The notes under the pieces: model-generated
What the model was told of the DNA's origin: nothing
The model's input: only the letters and a program-made list of their open reading frames with translations
Database searches by the model: none
Source of the DNA: Pterobdella sp. o SKG-2022
Taxonomy: Eukaryota > Annelida > Clitellata > Hirudinida > Piscicolidae
Direction of reading: 5' to 3'
NCBI GenBank assembly: GCA_964035795.1
Contig: OZ038323.1
Coordinates: 7,314,331-7,378,330 of the forward strand
DNA: 64,000 bases
Shown: positions 1-14,350 of the stretch, in pieces
Layout of the letters: every line of letters begins with the position of its first letter
Position numbering within the stretch: position 1 is the stretch's first letter
Position numbers and translations under genes: made by a program

Positions 1-45
1 TTTACTCAAAATTTATTTTTTAAAAGAAATTATTTAAAAAATAAC

Positions 46-457
46 ATCTTTAGTTTTTATGTTATTTTTACTGATGGCTTCCTTGGCAATCTTGTCCCAG
101 TCAGTGCCTTTGAAAGGGCTGTCAGGAGGAATGTAGTTTTCTGCAGATCTTTTAACTCTTCCTTTATCTTCTGCTATACCACCAAAGTTATGACCTGTAA
201 GGGTGTGGAATAATTCACTGCTTCATTGTGAAGTTTATTATCCACTGAGTCAATTGTCAACACGCTTGTACCATTTCAATCGAATAGAGATCAATAAAAC
301 ATTTGAGATGTAATGAAGTTCAACAAGTTATCAATGGATAAAAAAGTTGAAAATGTTTTAAAGGAATATATTTTGTTCAAGGTATAACAATTTCACCTTC
401 ACACAGAGAAACGGTAGCTAAAAGTGCCAAACAAGTGACTCTTTTTGAAAATTCCAT
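46..457 (-). CDS. Alkaline phosphatase paralogue, 5' part (exons 1-2)
   Basis: Exon 1 is 397-457 and exon 2 is 46-194; the gene continues beyond the left edge. Exon 1 starts MEFSKRVTCLALLATVSLC, a good secretion signal, and ends in phase 1 at GAAG|gtgaaa. Exon 2 follows acceptor cttacag, reads GHNFGG...RVKRSAENYIPP...TDWDKIAKEAI and ends in phase 0 before gttatt. Intron phases (1, then 0) and the basic RVKRSA / DW-K-I-I pattern match exon 2 of the complete alkaline phosphatase just upstream (RAKRAV / [14 protein letters not shown]). The motif-bearing exons (GDGMG, DSAGT) lie outside, so the family call rests on this paralogy and on the tandem arrangement. Expected role: secreted or GPI-anchored phosphomonoesterase. 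Confidence 0.66.
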
Positions 458-832
458 CTAATTAAATTTATTTTTAAAATAACTTTTTCAACAAACTTTG
501 AGGTTAACTTTGTAAATTAACCATATATATAGAGGTAACCCTTCAAGCTCACACGTACGAAAATTGGAACGATATATAGGGGTTTTTTTAAAGAGACATA
601 AAGGTTGATCCCAATTCATCTTTTATTCACTTTAGCAGTCTACCAAAATCGATTAACGTTTGATTGTAAAGTTTCAACTGTTAGGTATTGTTGTTAATTA
701 AAGTTTCTTCAGTAAATCAAAAAGTTTGCTTAATCATTATACAAACATAAGTCAGTTAAAGCGAAAACAATAGATGAAATTAAACACAATATAAAAATTT
801 CTCATCTCATAAAAACTCATAAATCATCCCAA
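458..832. other. Intergenic spacer between tandem alkaline phosphatases
   Basis: About 375 bp separates the stop codon of the upstream phosphatase (833) from the start of the downstream one (457). It must hold the 3' UTR of one gene and the promoter of the next. A minus-strand AATAAA (plus-strand TTTATT at 622-627) lies about 210 bp after the stop. No other structure was seen. Confidence 0.5.
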
Positions 833-3800
833 TCAAAACAGCAACGCCAGTGCAGCTGCAACCAGCAGAAGGCTAAGGGCCTGTGGGCCTAACAGAGATG
901 CGGAAGACAGGGTTGCAACCGGGCAGTGAGGTTCAGTAGAGTAATCACCAACACAAGATGAATACATCATTACATGGGCTATGTAGGATTGCTCTTCTGT
1001 ACTCTGTTCAGTAACGGGGTAGTTTTGGTATGGTGGGGGTTGAGTGTATATGGGGGCGGACAGTGGTAGGTAGGTGGTTGGTGTATGGTGGTGCGAGGTT
1101 TGTGTGACGGGTGGCATATAGTGTATTCTGATGGGTAAAAGGTTAGTGTGGATCGATATAACTCATCTAAAGGCATTTAAATTCTGATTTTATTCACATG
1201 TTTATATACCTAACTTTTATAAAGATATTTTTATATTACATTTTTGGTCATTTATTTTTATATTTCAGTTTTATTCAGTATTTGATATCTTGATTCGATT
1301 GAGCTATTTTTAAATGCTCTTTTCAAACGATATCTTTACATTAAATTTTTATGATGATGAGGGGTGATGATGATGATGGGGGTGATGATGATGAAATATT
1401 TCAATGTTTAGTTTTTTCACATAATTTAATATTTTATCTTTATTCAATTTTTTCATATTTTATTTTCATTTATGAATTATTTTCCATTATTTTTACTTCA
1501 AACTTACTTGGAAGAGGTGGGCCCATGGTCCCTTGGCGTAAATAGCCACATCTTCACCTTAATAGTAATGTGTACTCCAATTATATTTTGATTGGGTGAA
1601 AAGATTTGGCTTTATACTGAAAATCATTTAATTTAGAATAAATATTTATTTTTATATCATGTTTTAGATTTTAATACTCAAAATTTTAAACTTATAAAAA
1701 TTTGAATTTCCAAATCGCCTTAAAAGTTCATCCTCATTAAAAGTTTAAATTTTTTTTAAGAAGAATGCAATTCAATGCTTAATCTCTTTTGATTTAGTGA
1801 TTAAGGTGGTTAAATTAAGATTTTGCCAAAGAAAACGATTTTTAAGGCGATTTTCTGTTGATCCCAAAGCAAAAACTTCAAATATTATACTTTTAATTAA
1901 GTTAATCTCTTAATCGCAAAATAATCGCCATAGAATCTATTAATAGTTTAACACCGAGTGAGGCTGTTCTTTAAAACTAGGTCTTCAGAAACGGGACCAC
2001 CGTTTTTAACACGGGCTTTTCCATATTCACAAACAAACTCAACCAAAACACCAAAAGCATTTGAAATGCATACAAACATTCTACCTCCGTGAGTCTCATA
2101 GCTGTTAGGCACTGCCGCATCTTGCTGGAAATCATTCTTGTAGATATCGTCTGCAGGTCAATCAACTTTCCAGGTTACGAGTTTCAAGTTCATATTTTTA
2201 TTTTAAAAAACTAATTTATAAAACTTCACATCGTGTTTGAAAGTTACAAGTCTTTAAAAATTCAAATCAAATTTTATGTTTTAAATTTATCTTCAAAAAG
2301 ACTCACCTCCGACGAGTGTCAGATTGAGTCTAGGCTTAGATACCAAAGTTCCGTTAACTTCTTTGAACCTGTGGTACAAGGCTCCTGGACCATTGGCGTA
2401 TGCAAGTTGGAGAAAGGGTTTGCCGTCAAGTGTTGGTCCGAAGATGTCGTCACCAAAACCTGAATTTATGTATTAAAATTGAAGTGTATAGTTGCTTTTT
2501 CGGTTCAGAAAAAGCTTCCAAGTGATTAAAATCTAGTTAAGTTTTATTGAAGTTAAAGTAAATTGTATTGATATTTTAAAAAATTCTTATTCATCATAAC
2601 TAATCTCATATTTCAATTAAAAGATGCATTTACTCTCCACCTAGAATGTTTTTATCGAAGCGCCCATAACCACCGACAGTGAACACATGCGAGTGGTCGG
2701 CAGAGACAATGATGAGGGTTTCTTCAGGGTCAGTCATTTCCATGGCTTTCTTCACAGCGTTGTGTAGGGCCACTGTATCAATCAGAGCTCGCTTGCCGAA
2801 GGTGAAATGATGAGCTTGATCGATTCTGCCGCCTGAAGGTGTATAAGCTCAAGTGATTTTCTAAGATTAGTTTAAATTCCAATAGTATTCGAATTAATAT
2901 ATTTTTTAATTACCTTCGACAAACAGGAAAAATCCTTTATCGTTCTTTTTGAGTACTTCAATGGCCTTCCCTGTCATCTCGGCGATTGATGGCTCTTCGG
3001 TGGAGGCCCGGTCTGATTCGAAGTTTAAATGGCTTGGATTGAAGAGTCCTGCGTTGATTTGGTTTAATTAATCTTCAACTTCAAAAAGTCAAAATAAATT
3101 TTTCAATCCTTCAATACATTTTTTAAATTTTACATTAAGCACAAAAAACTTGAAAGGTGTCTTGAAACTCACCAAGAACATACTCAGTGTTGGGGTCGAG
3201 GCTGGCTAGCTGGCTTTTGGTGTGGATCACTGAGTGTGAAGCTCCCAGGGCCGCCTTCCTTTTCTTCCACTCCTGTGTGAGTCAATAATTGGAGGTGATT
3301 GTAACGTTAAGTAAGTTGGTGCTCATACATTGATAAGGTTTACGCCGTCTTTCCTGGACCCTTTGGTAGCTTCGTTGGGAACATTTTCTGTATCGGGAAC
3401 CAACATTATACTTCCCCCTCCAAGCAACACCTTTAATTGAATTGAATATCTCAACATATATTATCAAAATTATATAAACAACAAAGCAATAGAATCCAAC
3501 CTTGATTTTCTGGTTCCTATCACTGGTAACAAGTTGTTTGGCGATATCCACGCAGCCCGATCCTGGAGGTGAGGCTCCTTCATAGTTCCTCATGACTGTA
3601 GAGGCGTAAGAGGCAGCAGGAGAAGCGTGTGTCAGACGGGTTGTTGTCACAATACCCGTTGACTTGTCTAGAGGTTGAGTTTGAAGATATTTAGATGTTC
3701 GAAGTTGGAATAAAAGTGATCAACATGTAAGCCTACGTATAAAGTGGTAAAAATATAACTCAAAGGTCTTAAGAAATTTTAACGAATCTTTAATTGCATG

Positions 3801-4834
3801 ATTTAATATGAATCGAAAAAGCTGTGTTGTATTTCACTAATAGAAGGAAATTTTAAAGTACCGGCTTTGATAGATTTGTGAAGAATGCTTTCCAACTTGT
3901 TCGCTTCAACTTTGTCACATTCTCCAGGAAAGACGTTAGCATTCACTAAGAGATTTCCAATGTTCACTTTTTGGCCTGAGAAGTAAGCCGTGCCCGTTCC
4001 AGCACTGTCCGATGTGATGCGGTCCACATTGTACGTCTGAAAAATATTAGTTTCAAATAGAAATAGATAATTATGTTTTTTGTTTATTGAGAAGAATAGA
4101 TAGAATCGTAAAATCGTATAAAAAAAATTCAAAAATAAACACAGACCCTAGATAGCGAAGCGAAAGGAAAGTTTTCCCAAGAAAGATATATTTTTTCCTT
4201 GGTGAGGGATTCTTGTTGTGCCCTGAAAACTCTGGCACTGGCCACTGTAGAAAGTCCCATGCCGTCTCCGATGAACAAGATTACGTTTTTCGCTTTCTGC
4301 AAGCATCCAAAATAATTTAATACTAAAACCGTTACAGAAATTAATATAAACGAAAAAGGCAATCAAATTCAAAATAGAATGAAAATTCCCACTTTTTTGT
4401 TATGTGTTTTAGCAATATTCTCTGCAATACGATCTTTGCCAAGTTTTTGCCAGTCGAAATCCTTCCATGGTTGAAGGAAAGGACCCTCCTTATCTACAGC
4501 TCTCTTTGCTCTGGCGTGTGAGTGGCCAACATCCTTCAACAAACTTCTCAAAGACTTAAGGTCGAAACCGGGGTGATCCTGGTCGTCTAGTGAAGTCGTG
4601 TTGAAGTTGTTCAATAGTGGTATGCTGGGGGCTTAAGATCTTATTAGTTTCGTTCAATAAATATTTAAGCTTAAAGACAATTTTTAGTTATTATTTCGAG
4701 CCTATAAACAGGATTGAAGCTCAAATATTTTTCAAAAAGTTTTTCATCACAAATTTATTATTAAACAAACGTAAGAAAGCAGCTAGGCCAGCAGTAATGC
4801 CGAAAAAAAGTGCTAAAGCTTTCAGCAACGTCAT
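833..4834 (-). CDS. Alkaline phosphatase, GPI-anchored type, 13 exons
   Basis: Exons on the minus strand: 4771-4834, 4393-4586, 4147-4296, 3862-4036, 3501-3667, 3329-3430, 3173-3272, 2914-3048, 2641-2832, 2307-2459, 2085-2150, 1508-1557, 833-1003; about 572 residues. The enzyme hydrolyses phosphate monoesters at the outer cell surface using two Zn and one Mg. Visible are a signal peptide ([19 protein letters not shown]), the metal motif [12 protein letters not shown], the nucleophile motif [27 protein letters not shown], the metal ligands in [12 protein letters not shown] and [20 protein letters not shown], and a hydrophobic C-terminus ([12 protein letters not shown]) typical of a GPI-attachment signal. 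DSAGT rather than DSGAT is tissue-nonspecific-like. All junctions keep frame; exon 2 is taken from acceptor ttcactag because it matches the phase-1 donor of exon 1, while the acceptor at 4624 would need another phase. It is head-to-tail with a second phosphatase. Confidence 0.93.
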
Positions 4835-6000
4835 CTGGCGTCTAAAAATATCATTTTTTTAATTAATAAAAGATTTAAATGAGTTCCTTATTTTTATAAC
4901 TACTAAAGTGATTATGTTTGTAAATCTAGTTTGTTATAAATATTTTAAATTGTCTACTTAAAAGTCAGAGGCAATGAAAATTAATAAAAACTAAGTGTAG
5001 CTTTAATAAAAATGAGCCAAAACCTTGAGATATTTTCAATTTATAGTTCCTCTTGCAACCTATTGAATTTTTGGGCTAATTATTATCTAACAACCAACTT
5101 TTGTTGTTTCATAAAAGCTTATCATGTAATATGCTATCTATTACAGCAATCTAACAATAAAGTGAAACCCCATTTAAGGCGTTGCGAGAATGCATAATAG
5201 GTTTATGCTATGAAATCTTTGAAAAAAATTCAAAGCTAATACACAAAATAAATAGTTTCAGTTGCGTGATAGGTAAGTTCCACAGGGCGCTACTTCTAGT
5301 GTGTTGACTAAGTAAAAAATAAGAAACGAAACAACCAAAAAAAGCACTAAATTTTTCCATGAAAATTTGAAATACAATTTTATAAAAATATTCCTTATCT
5401 GTTTCTATTTTCATTATTTATTTATTATTTCTATATAATTGTTTTTCTAATATTTCTTTATTAATTATTATTTTTATTATTTATTATTATTTTATTATGA
5501 ATTTGTTTATGTATTATTTATGTGGTTCATTAGTTTCTTAGTTTGATGACATCTGATTTTCCAGTCGTTTTGAATGACAAATAATCATTTCTAAATGCCG
5601 TGCAAATAAATAGAAGGAATAATAAAAAGAATGAACTACTGACATAACAAATATCAAAATATGAATAAAGAATAACAAAAAATAATAATGAAATCGTAAA
5701 AACCCAAAAAAGAAAAAAAATAGCAATAACATAAAAAAAATCAAAATAATAATAAACAATTGATTTATGCTGTATACAACCCTGAAAAGCAAAACTTATA
5801 TGATATAATCGAAGAAATGTTCCCACGAAAATTCAATAATTGAAAGCTCAATAAAACAACACTACCGAACAAAAGTTATTTTCATAAAAGCAATCCTCTA
5901 TTGTTAAGAATTTTATTTTGACGTGGGAATTTAAATTCTTTTATCTCAAATATGGGGTTGTTGTTTTGTAAGCTAGTTGACTAGATATTCAGTTGGTTTG
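4835..6000. other. Intergenic A+T-rich DNA
   Basis: This is the upstream flank of the alkaline phosphatase gene and should contain its promoter and 5' UTR. The open frames are low-complexity Phe/Leu/Ile strings from A/T runs (for example 5530-5826) without domain content. I see no RNA gene or transposon motif. Confidence 0.4.
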
Positions 6001-6015
6001 TACTTGGAGTAGCTA

Positions 6016-6147
6016 GTAAGTTAGTTAATTAGTTAGTTAGTTAGTTGGTTAGTTAGATAGTTAGTTAGTTGGTTGGTTAGTTAGTTGGTTGGTTAGTTAG
6101 TTAGTTAGTTGGTTGGTTGGTTAGTTAGTTAGTTAGTTGGTTGGTTG

Positions 6148-6202
<55 letters not shown>

Positions 6203-6371
6203 GGTTGGTTGGTTAGTTAGTTAGTTGGTTAGTTAGTTAGTTAGTTAGTTGGTTGGTTGGTTGGTTGGTTAGTTGGTTGGTTGGCTAGTTGGTTGGCTGG
6301 TTGGTTTGTTGATTGGTTGGTTAGTTAGTTAGTTGGTTGGTTGGTTAGTTAGTTAGTTAGTTAGTTGGTTG

Positions 6372-6406
<35 letters not shown>

Positions 6407-6427
6407 GGTTGGCTAGTTGGTTGGTTG

Positions 6428-6458
<31 letters not shown>

Positions 6459-6691
6459 GGTTGGTTGGTTAGTTGGTTGGTTGGCTAGTTGGTTGGCTGG
6501 TTGGTTTGTTGATTGGTTGGTTAGTTAGTTAGTTAGTTGGTTGGTTGGTTGGTTAGTTGGTTGGTTGGCTAGTTGGTTGGCTGGTTGGTTTGTTGATTGG
6601 TTGGTTAGTTAGTTAGTTAGTTGGTTGGTTGGTTGGTTAGTTGGTTGGTTAGTTAGTTAGTTAGTTAGTTGGTTGGCTAGTTGGTTGGTTG

Positions 6692-6730
<39 letters not shown>

Positions 6731-6966
6731 GGTTGGTTGGTTAGTTGGTTGGTTGGCTAGTTGGTTGGCTGGTTGGTTTGTTGATTGGTTGGTTAGTTAG
6801 TTAGTTAGTTGGTTGGTTGGTTGGTTAGTTGGTTGGTTGGCTAGTTGGTTGGCTGGTTGGTTTGTTGATTGGTTGGTTAGTTAGTTAGTTAGTTGGTTGG
6901 TTGGTTGGTTAGTTGGTTGGTTGGCTAGTTGGTTGGCTGGTTGGTTTGTTGATTGGTTGGTTGATT
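6016..6966. repeat. Tetranucleotide satellite (TTAG/TTGG) with 84 bp higher-order unit
   Basis: About 950 bp consist almost entirely of TTAG and TTGG tetramers in register. Later parts contain a compound unit with the marker TTTGTTGATT at 6305, 6505, 6589, 6777, 6861 and 6945. Three neighbouring pairs of markers are exactly 84 bp apart, so a longer block has itself been duplicated. Not coding: frames are repetitive. Confidence 0.95.
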
Positions 6967-7640
6967 GGTGATCAGTCATTCAAGTAAATAACTTTTTATT
7001 CAAATAATTTTTTGTTTAATTGATTATTTGATTTGAGTTTATGATTTTTTGAACAAAATAATTTATTCATTATTTTTAAAAAAATTTTGAACAAAATTTT
7101 TTTAAAAGTTAAAAAATTTCAACGTCGATTTATAAGAGAATTTTAGTACATTGAGCATATAAAATCATCTAGAATTATCGGTAAGTATAGCCTCACCATA
7201 ACAAGTTAGCATTTTTTTTTTTAAATAGAAAACTTGTAAACCTTAAAAAAAAAGCCTTTGGATGAAATAAATTGAAGACAAAGAAGAACAATTTAATACA
7301 ACAAACGACAATAACTCAAGCTGGCAGACGTTGCAAAAAATTTTTCGGGCATTTTGATAACTATCATAATATCGTTAAGGTCTTTGGAGAATATTTAATC
7401 TTTTAGCATAGACCTATCAATATGAATAGAATTAATGACATCTTGAAGTCAGTTGAATAGCAAAGGAGCTGCGAAGGGCTGAAGTTGGTACCAAACTTAC
7501 ATCCCAACCCGTCCTTACGTTCTGGGTACTGTCATCACAAAAATTAAATATGTGTATATATTGTGAATAATTAGCCTCAAAATTCTGAATTATAAAAACA
7601 CAACATAATTAGAATTTTATTTTTGACGAAGCTTTTCGAT
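6967..7640. other. Intergenic A+T-rich DNA
   Basis: Unique-looking A+T-rich sequence between the satellite and the assembly gap. No open frame, splice pair or repeat that I can support. Confidence 0.35.
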
Positions 7641-7840
7641 NNNNNNNNNNNNNNNNNNNNNNNNNNNNNNNNNNNNNNNNNNNNNNNNNNNNNNNNNNNN
7701 NNNNNNNNNNNNNNNNNNNNNNNNNNNNNNNNNNNNNNNNNNNNNNNNNNNNNNNNNNNNNNNNNNNNNNNNNNNNNNNNNNNNNNNNNNNNNNNNNNNN
7801 NNNNNNNNNNNNNNNNNNNNNNNNNNNNNNNNNNNNNNNN
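7641..7840. other. Assembly gap (200 N)
   Basis: Two hundred consecutive N. The right edge opens into a TG/TATG-rich tract (7841-7925), so the gap probably hides more simple-sequence repeat. Confidence 0.99.
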
Positions 7841-8209
7841 TACGAGTGTGTGTATGTGTGTGCATGTATGTGTAAATGTACGCGTAGATGGTCACCTACA
7901 TATGCACAAATGTATGTGTATGTTGTGATATTGATCTAAATGCACATCTTAGCCTCAATCATATCAACAAACTTTCTTCTGCTTCTTGTTGTTTCATTCG
8001 TTTTTACGAAAGATGGAGAGACAGATGAAAAAATGGATGAATGAAGGGATAAAAATTTTTGACTGAAAAACGAATAAAAGGTTGATTGAATAGGGAAAAG
8101 GGTTGAGAGATGGAAAGATGACGGATCGATGGTGAAGAGATGCTTCATATCTCAAACTCGGTGTAAATAATATGTGAAGAACTTTAAATCAAAAATAAAT
8201 AGCTTGAAA

Positions 8210-8545
8210 ATGGGAGAAATAGATAGATGTATAAAGTGGAAAATATTTGGTCGGATGGTTTGATGGATGGATGAATAAAAAGAGGAATTGGTGTAGAGAT
8301 GAATGAATGAATTGTTGAATTTTTTGAGTGAATGGATTCTTGAATGGGCTGGTGTTTGAATTAAGAGATGGATGAATGGGGTGTAGATAGATGAATGGGT
8401 TGAGGGATGAATGGATGTATAGAAAAAAAGAAAGATGAATGGATGGGTGAATAGATGGATGGATGATAAATGAATAGATAGATGATTGAATAGACAGATG
8501 AAAAGATGGATGGATGGATGGATGGATGGATGAAAAGTTATAAGA
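8210..8545. repeat. Degenerate GATG/GATGAATG satellite
   Basis: Runs of GATG, GATGAATG, GATAGATG and GGATGGATG over about 330 bp. In the minus frame they give His-Pro-Ser-Ile repeats. A related CATT/CATC-rich stretch on the other strand lies at about 15180-15340. Confidence 0.85.
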
Positions 8546-8744
8546 AGTCGTGAACTGATAAGAAGGAGATTGATTTATGAATTGGCGAATTAATATAGAG
8601 ATGTCCAAAAGTATTTGGGTAAAAAAGTATGACACAACCCAAAAAAAGATCCAAAAATAAAAAAATCAAAAATGACTGCAAGAGAGTCTTCAATAAAGAG
8701 TATAAAAATGCCGAAAAATAATTATTTTTTTAATTTAAAACAAA

Positions 8745-8925
8745 AATGTGCAAATATTTTAAACAAAAACACCCGCATTTGCATGCCACACATACACCTA
8801 TAATACCTGCCTCCCGAACAAAATTGCCCATCTCATTTGCATAATTTATGCAAATTTAAAAATAGCTCCTCCCATTTATTTAGCCCCTCCTTTACCGATC
8901 CATGCGAGATGACAAGATAATATTT
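8745..8925. promoter_or_regulatory. Candidate POU/octamer cluster
   Basis: A short island of higher complexity in A+T-rich DNA holds octamers ATTTGCAT at 8777-8784 and 8835-8842, the inverted octamer ATGCAAAT at 8848-8855, a weaker TGCAAAT at about 8748, C-rich boxes (CTCCTCCC, CCCCTCC) and a GATA site (AGATAA near 8915). The pair at 8835-8855 is an inverted repeat with a 5 bp spacer. The pattern suits a POU-factor-bound enhancer. The target is unknown; the nearest downstream gene is the GATA factor 7.4 kb away. Confidence 0.3.
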
Positions 8926-9769
8926 TAATTCAACTTTTGCAACAAGTGGAATTTCTCAGTGGACTTTCAATAGAAGGTTTTTTAATAAAAGTGAAATTTA
9001 GTAAATTAGTATTTCAAGGCAGATTTAAAAAAATTTTTTTTGATTGAATAATCAAATTTGAAAAATAAAATAGCATGAATTTTGAAATGAGCATCAGAAA
9101 AAAATTTAAAAACAAGAAGAAATTCGTGCATTTTTCTACAAGTACTGTCATCATGGGTCGGTGATTGAAGGCATGATAAGAAGACGCTTGTTTCTCATTG
9201 GTATTTACATATGTCAATCAATTCCAAACCTACCAATAAAAAGTCAGCAAGATGCTAATGGGAGGAGTTTGAAACTTTCTTGAGAGATAAAGTTTTCAAA
9301 TATGTCTTTGCATAGATAAATAAACGAGGCATAGAGGACGATAATGAAGATGTTTGATACATATATCTTTGTGAGTGATAATAAGGTATATGGAGATTTC
9401 AATACTGACTCAATCAACCTAAAAACTACATAGACAATCGATCGTAAAACATAGATTGATAATTTGAGTTTTTATATAACGCAAAACAGAATACAAAAAT
9501 TTACGAAAAAAATAAGTTTTTTCCACGTTATATATTTACATCTGATGTCAAGGCTGCACTGACGTTGGGGTGTTGAAAAGTTTGTTTTCAAGTCGTTTTC
9601 TTTGATCGTTTTGAAGCTTGGATAGCAGCGACCAGAACTCTGGATTTTTTCAAAAATCGATAAAATAAAACAAAATTCAAAACACTGTCAAATAAACTAC
9701 ACCGCTTGTTGAAGATTGATATTAAATGCTTAAAACACAACGAAACATGCCCAACATCTTAAAATCAAA

Positions 9770-9794
9770 ATGGCTGACGTCACTTCCGGTTCAG
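9770..9794 (+). promoter_or_regulatory. CRE/ETS composite, possibly a first coding mini-exon
   Basis: A perfect CRE palindrome TGACGTCA (9775-9782) overlaps an ETS-type CACTTCCGGT (9781-9790), a classical promoter composite. The same bases form ATGGCTGACGTCACTTCCGG followed by TTCAG|gtcagt, which could be an eight-codon first exon (MADVTSGS) ending in phase 1. The first recognised GATA exon needs a phase-1 upstream exon, so the frames would fit across a 6.4 kb intron. The promoter reading is supported by motif only and the exon reading by phase only. Confidence 0.3.
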
Positions 9795-10477
9795 GTCAGT
9801 TATCCTTTTGTCTGTTTAATTGTTTTTTTGTATGTTTCTTTTCATTATTTTTGTTTAATTTTTTTTTATTTGTTTGTTTATTCTTCAATTTTGTATTATA
9901 TCGTTTATTTCGTCTTTAAATTGGTATTTACTCCAAACTTTTTTCTAGAGCTAAATAGTTATTCAAAAAAGGAAGAATACAATTTTGAATGTGTTTTTCT
10001 ACTTTGTCATACATATTCTAAATGGATCAAAGCACCATCAACAAAATTAACAGCCTCTAATAATTGATAATCATTATTCATTAGACATTGTTTTTCAAAA
10101 ACTTGCATTTTAGCGCTTATTACTGAACGTTAAATATTTATAACTAATACCATTGGAATTTAATAGGCTAGTCATTACTAATGTTATGACCGTTTCCACT
10201 ATCAGTTTTTCATTTACTGTGTTCTGAAGCCTGGCCATAGAATTAAAAAATTAATTTCAAACTTCCAGGTTATTTGATTAAAAGTTGTTGAAATATGAAC
10301 TAAAATAAACAAAGATTAAAAATAAGAGGTTCCTGTTTTAAAATCAGGATATTGGGTAAACATAACAGCGCCGGAATATTACTATCTATCGTAATGATAA
10401 TAAATAATGATAAGAGAGGATAATGATAATATGAACGATATTGTTATAAGCATGATTTTTTTTTATTTTGACTAATT

Positions 10478-14029
<3,552 letters not shown>

Positions 14030-14030
<1 letters not shown>

Positions 14031-14350
14031 AGAACCATAAAAACAAAATGGCGATTAAAAAGTTTATGACGTGTGTGTCTGGGAGTTTGACGGTTGTCAT
14101 GGCAATTAAATGCTTGTTATAATGTCGGTCGTTGCTAAGGTTTGCGCTAATTAACAACTTTATTTCTTTTTTATTTCTTTTGTGCATTTTCCGTTTCCGG
14201 TTTTTGGAATTACCCGCCTATAATCTGTCTACTTGACACATTTGACCTAATTCAAATGTGTCTGATTGGCTGAAGTTGCAACAGATTTTCTCCAAGTGCT
14301 TGTCAATAAATACGAATGTCTCGGCGTCATTTGCATCACTTTCTTTGCCT
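14030..14350. promoter_or_regulatory. Candidate regulatory island with RFX X-box-like motif
   Basis: A complex 300 bp island about 1.9 kb upstream of the first recognised GATA exon. It has GTTGTCATGGCAAT (14092-14105), two bases from the palindromic X-box GTTGCCATGGCAAC, a second half-site GTTGCTAAG (14130-14138), ETS-like TTCCGTTTCCGG (about 14189), an inverted CCAAT box (GATTGG, about 14263) and a TTTGCAT octamer part near 14330. Likely promoter or enhancer; orientation and target are not shown. Confidence 0.3.

Noticed and set aside
1977..2463. Frames of 62-76 codons over the phosphatase exons
   Set aside because: Read-through or antisense shadows of real exons.
4587..4624. Alternative start of phosphatase exon 2 at 4624
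   Set aside because: Its phase does not match the phase-1 donor of the signal-peptide exon; acceptor at 4587 does.
5530..5826. 98- and 84-codon Phe-rich minus frames
   Set aside because: Low-complexity A/T sequence with no splice context or motif.
6016..6966. Regular spacing suggestive of a CRISPR array
   Set aside because: No unique spacers; it is a tetranucleotide satellite in an animal genome.
8189..8635. 148-codon minus frame rich in His-Pro-Ser-Ile
   Set aside because: Translation of a degenerate GATG satellite.
9726..10067. 113-codon hydrophobic plus-strand frame
   Set aside because: Downstream part is Phe/Tyr/Val from T-runs; only the short ATG...TTCAG segment at 9770-9794 deserves attention.
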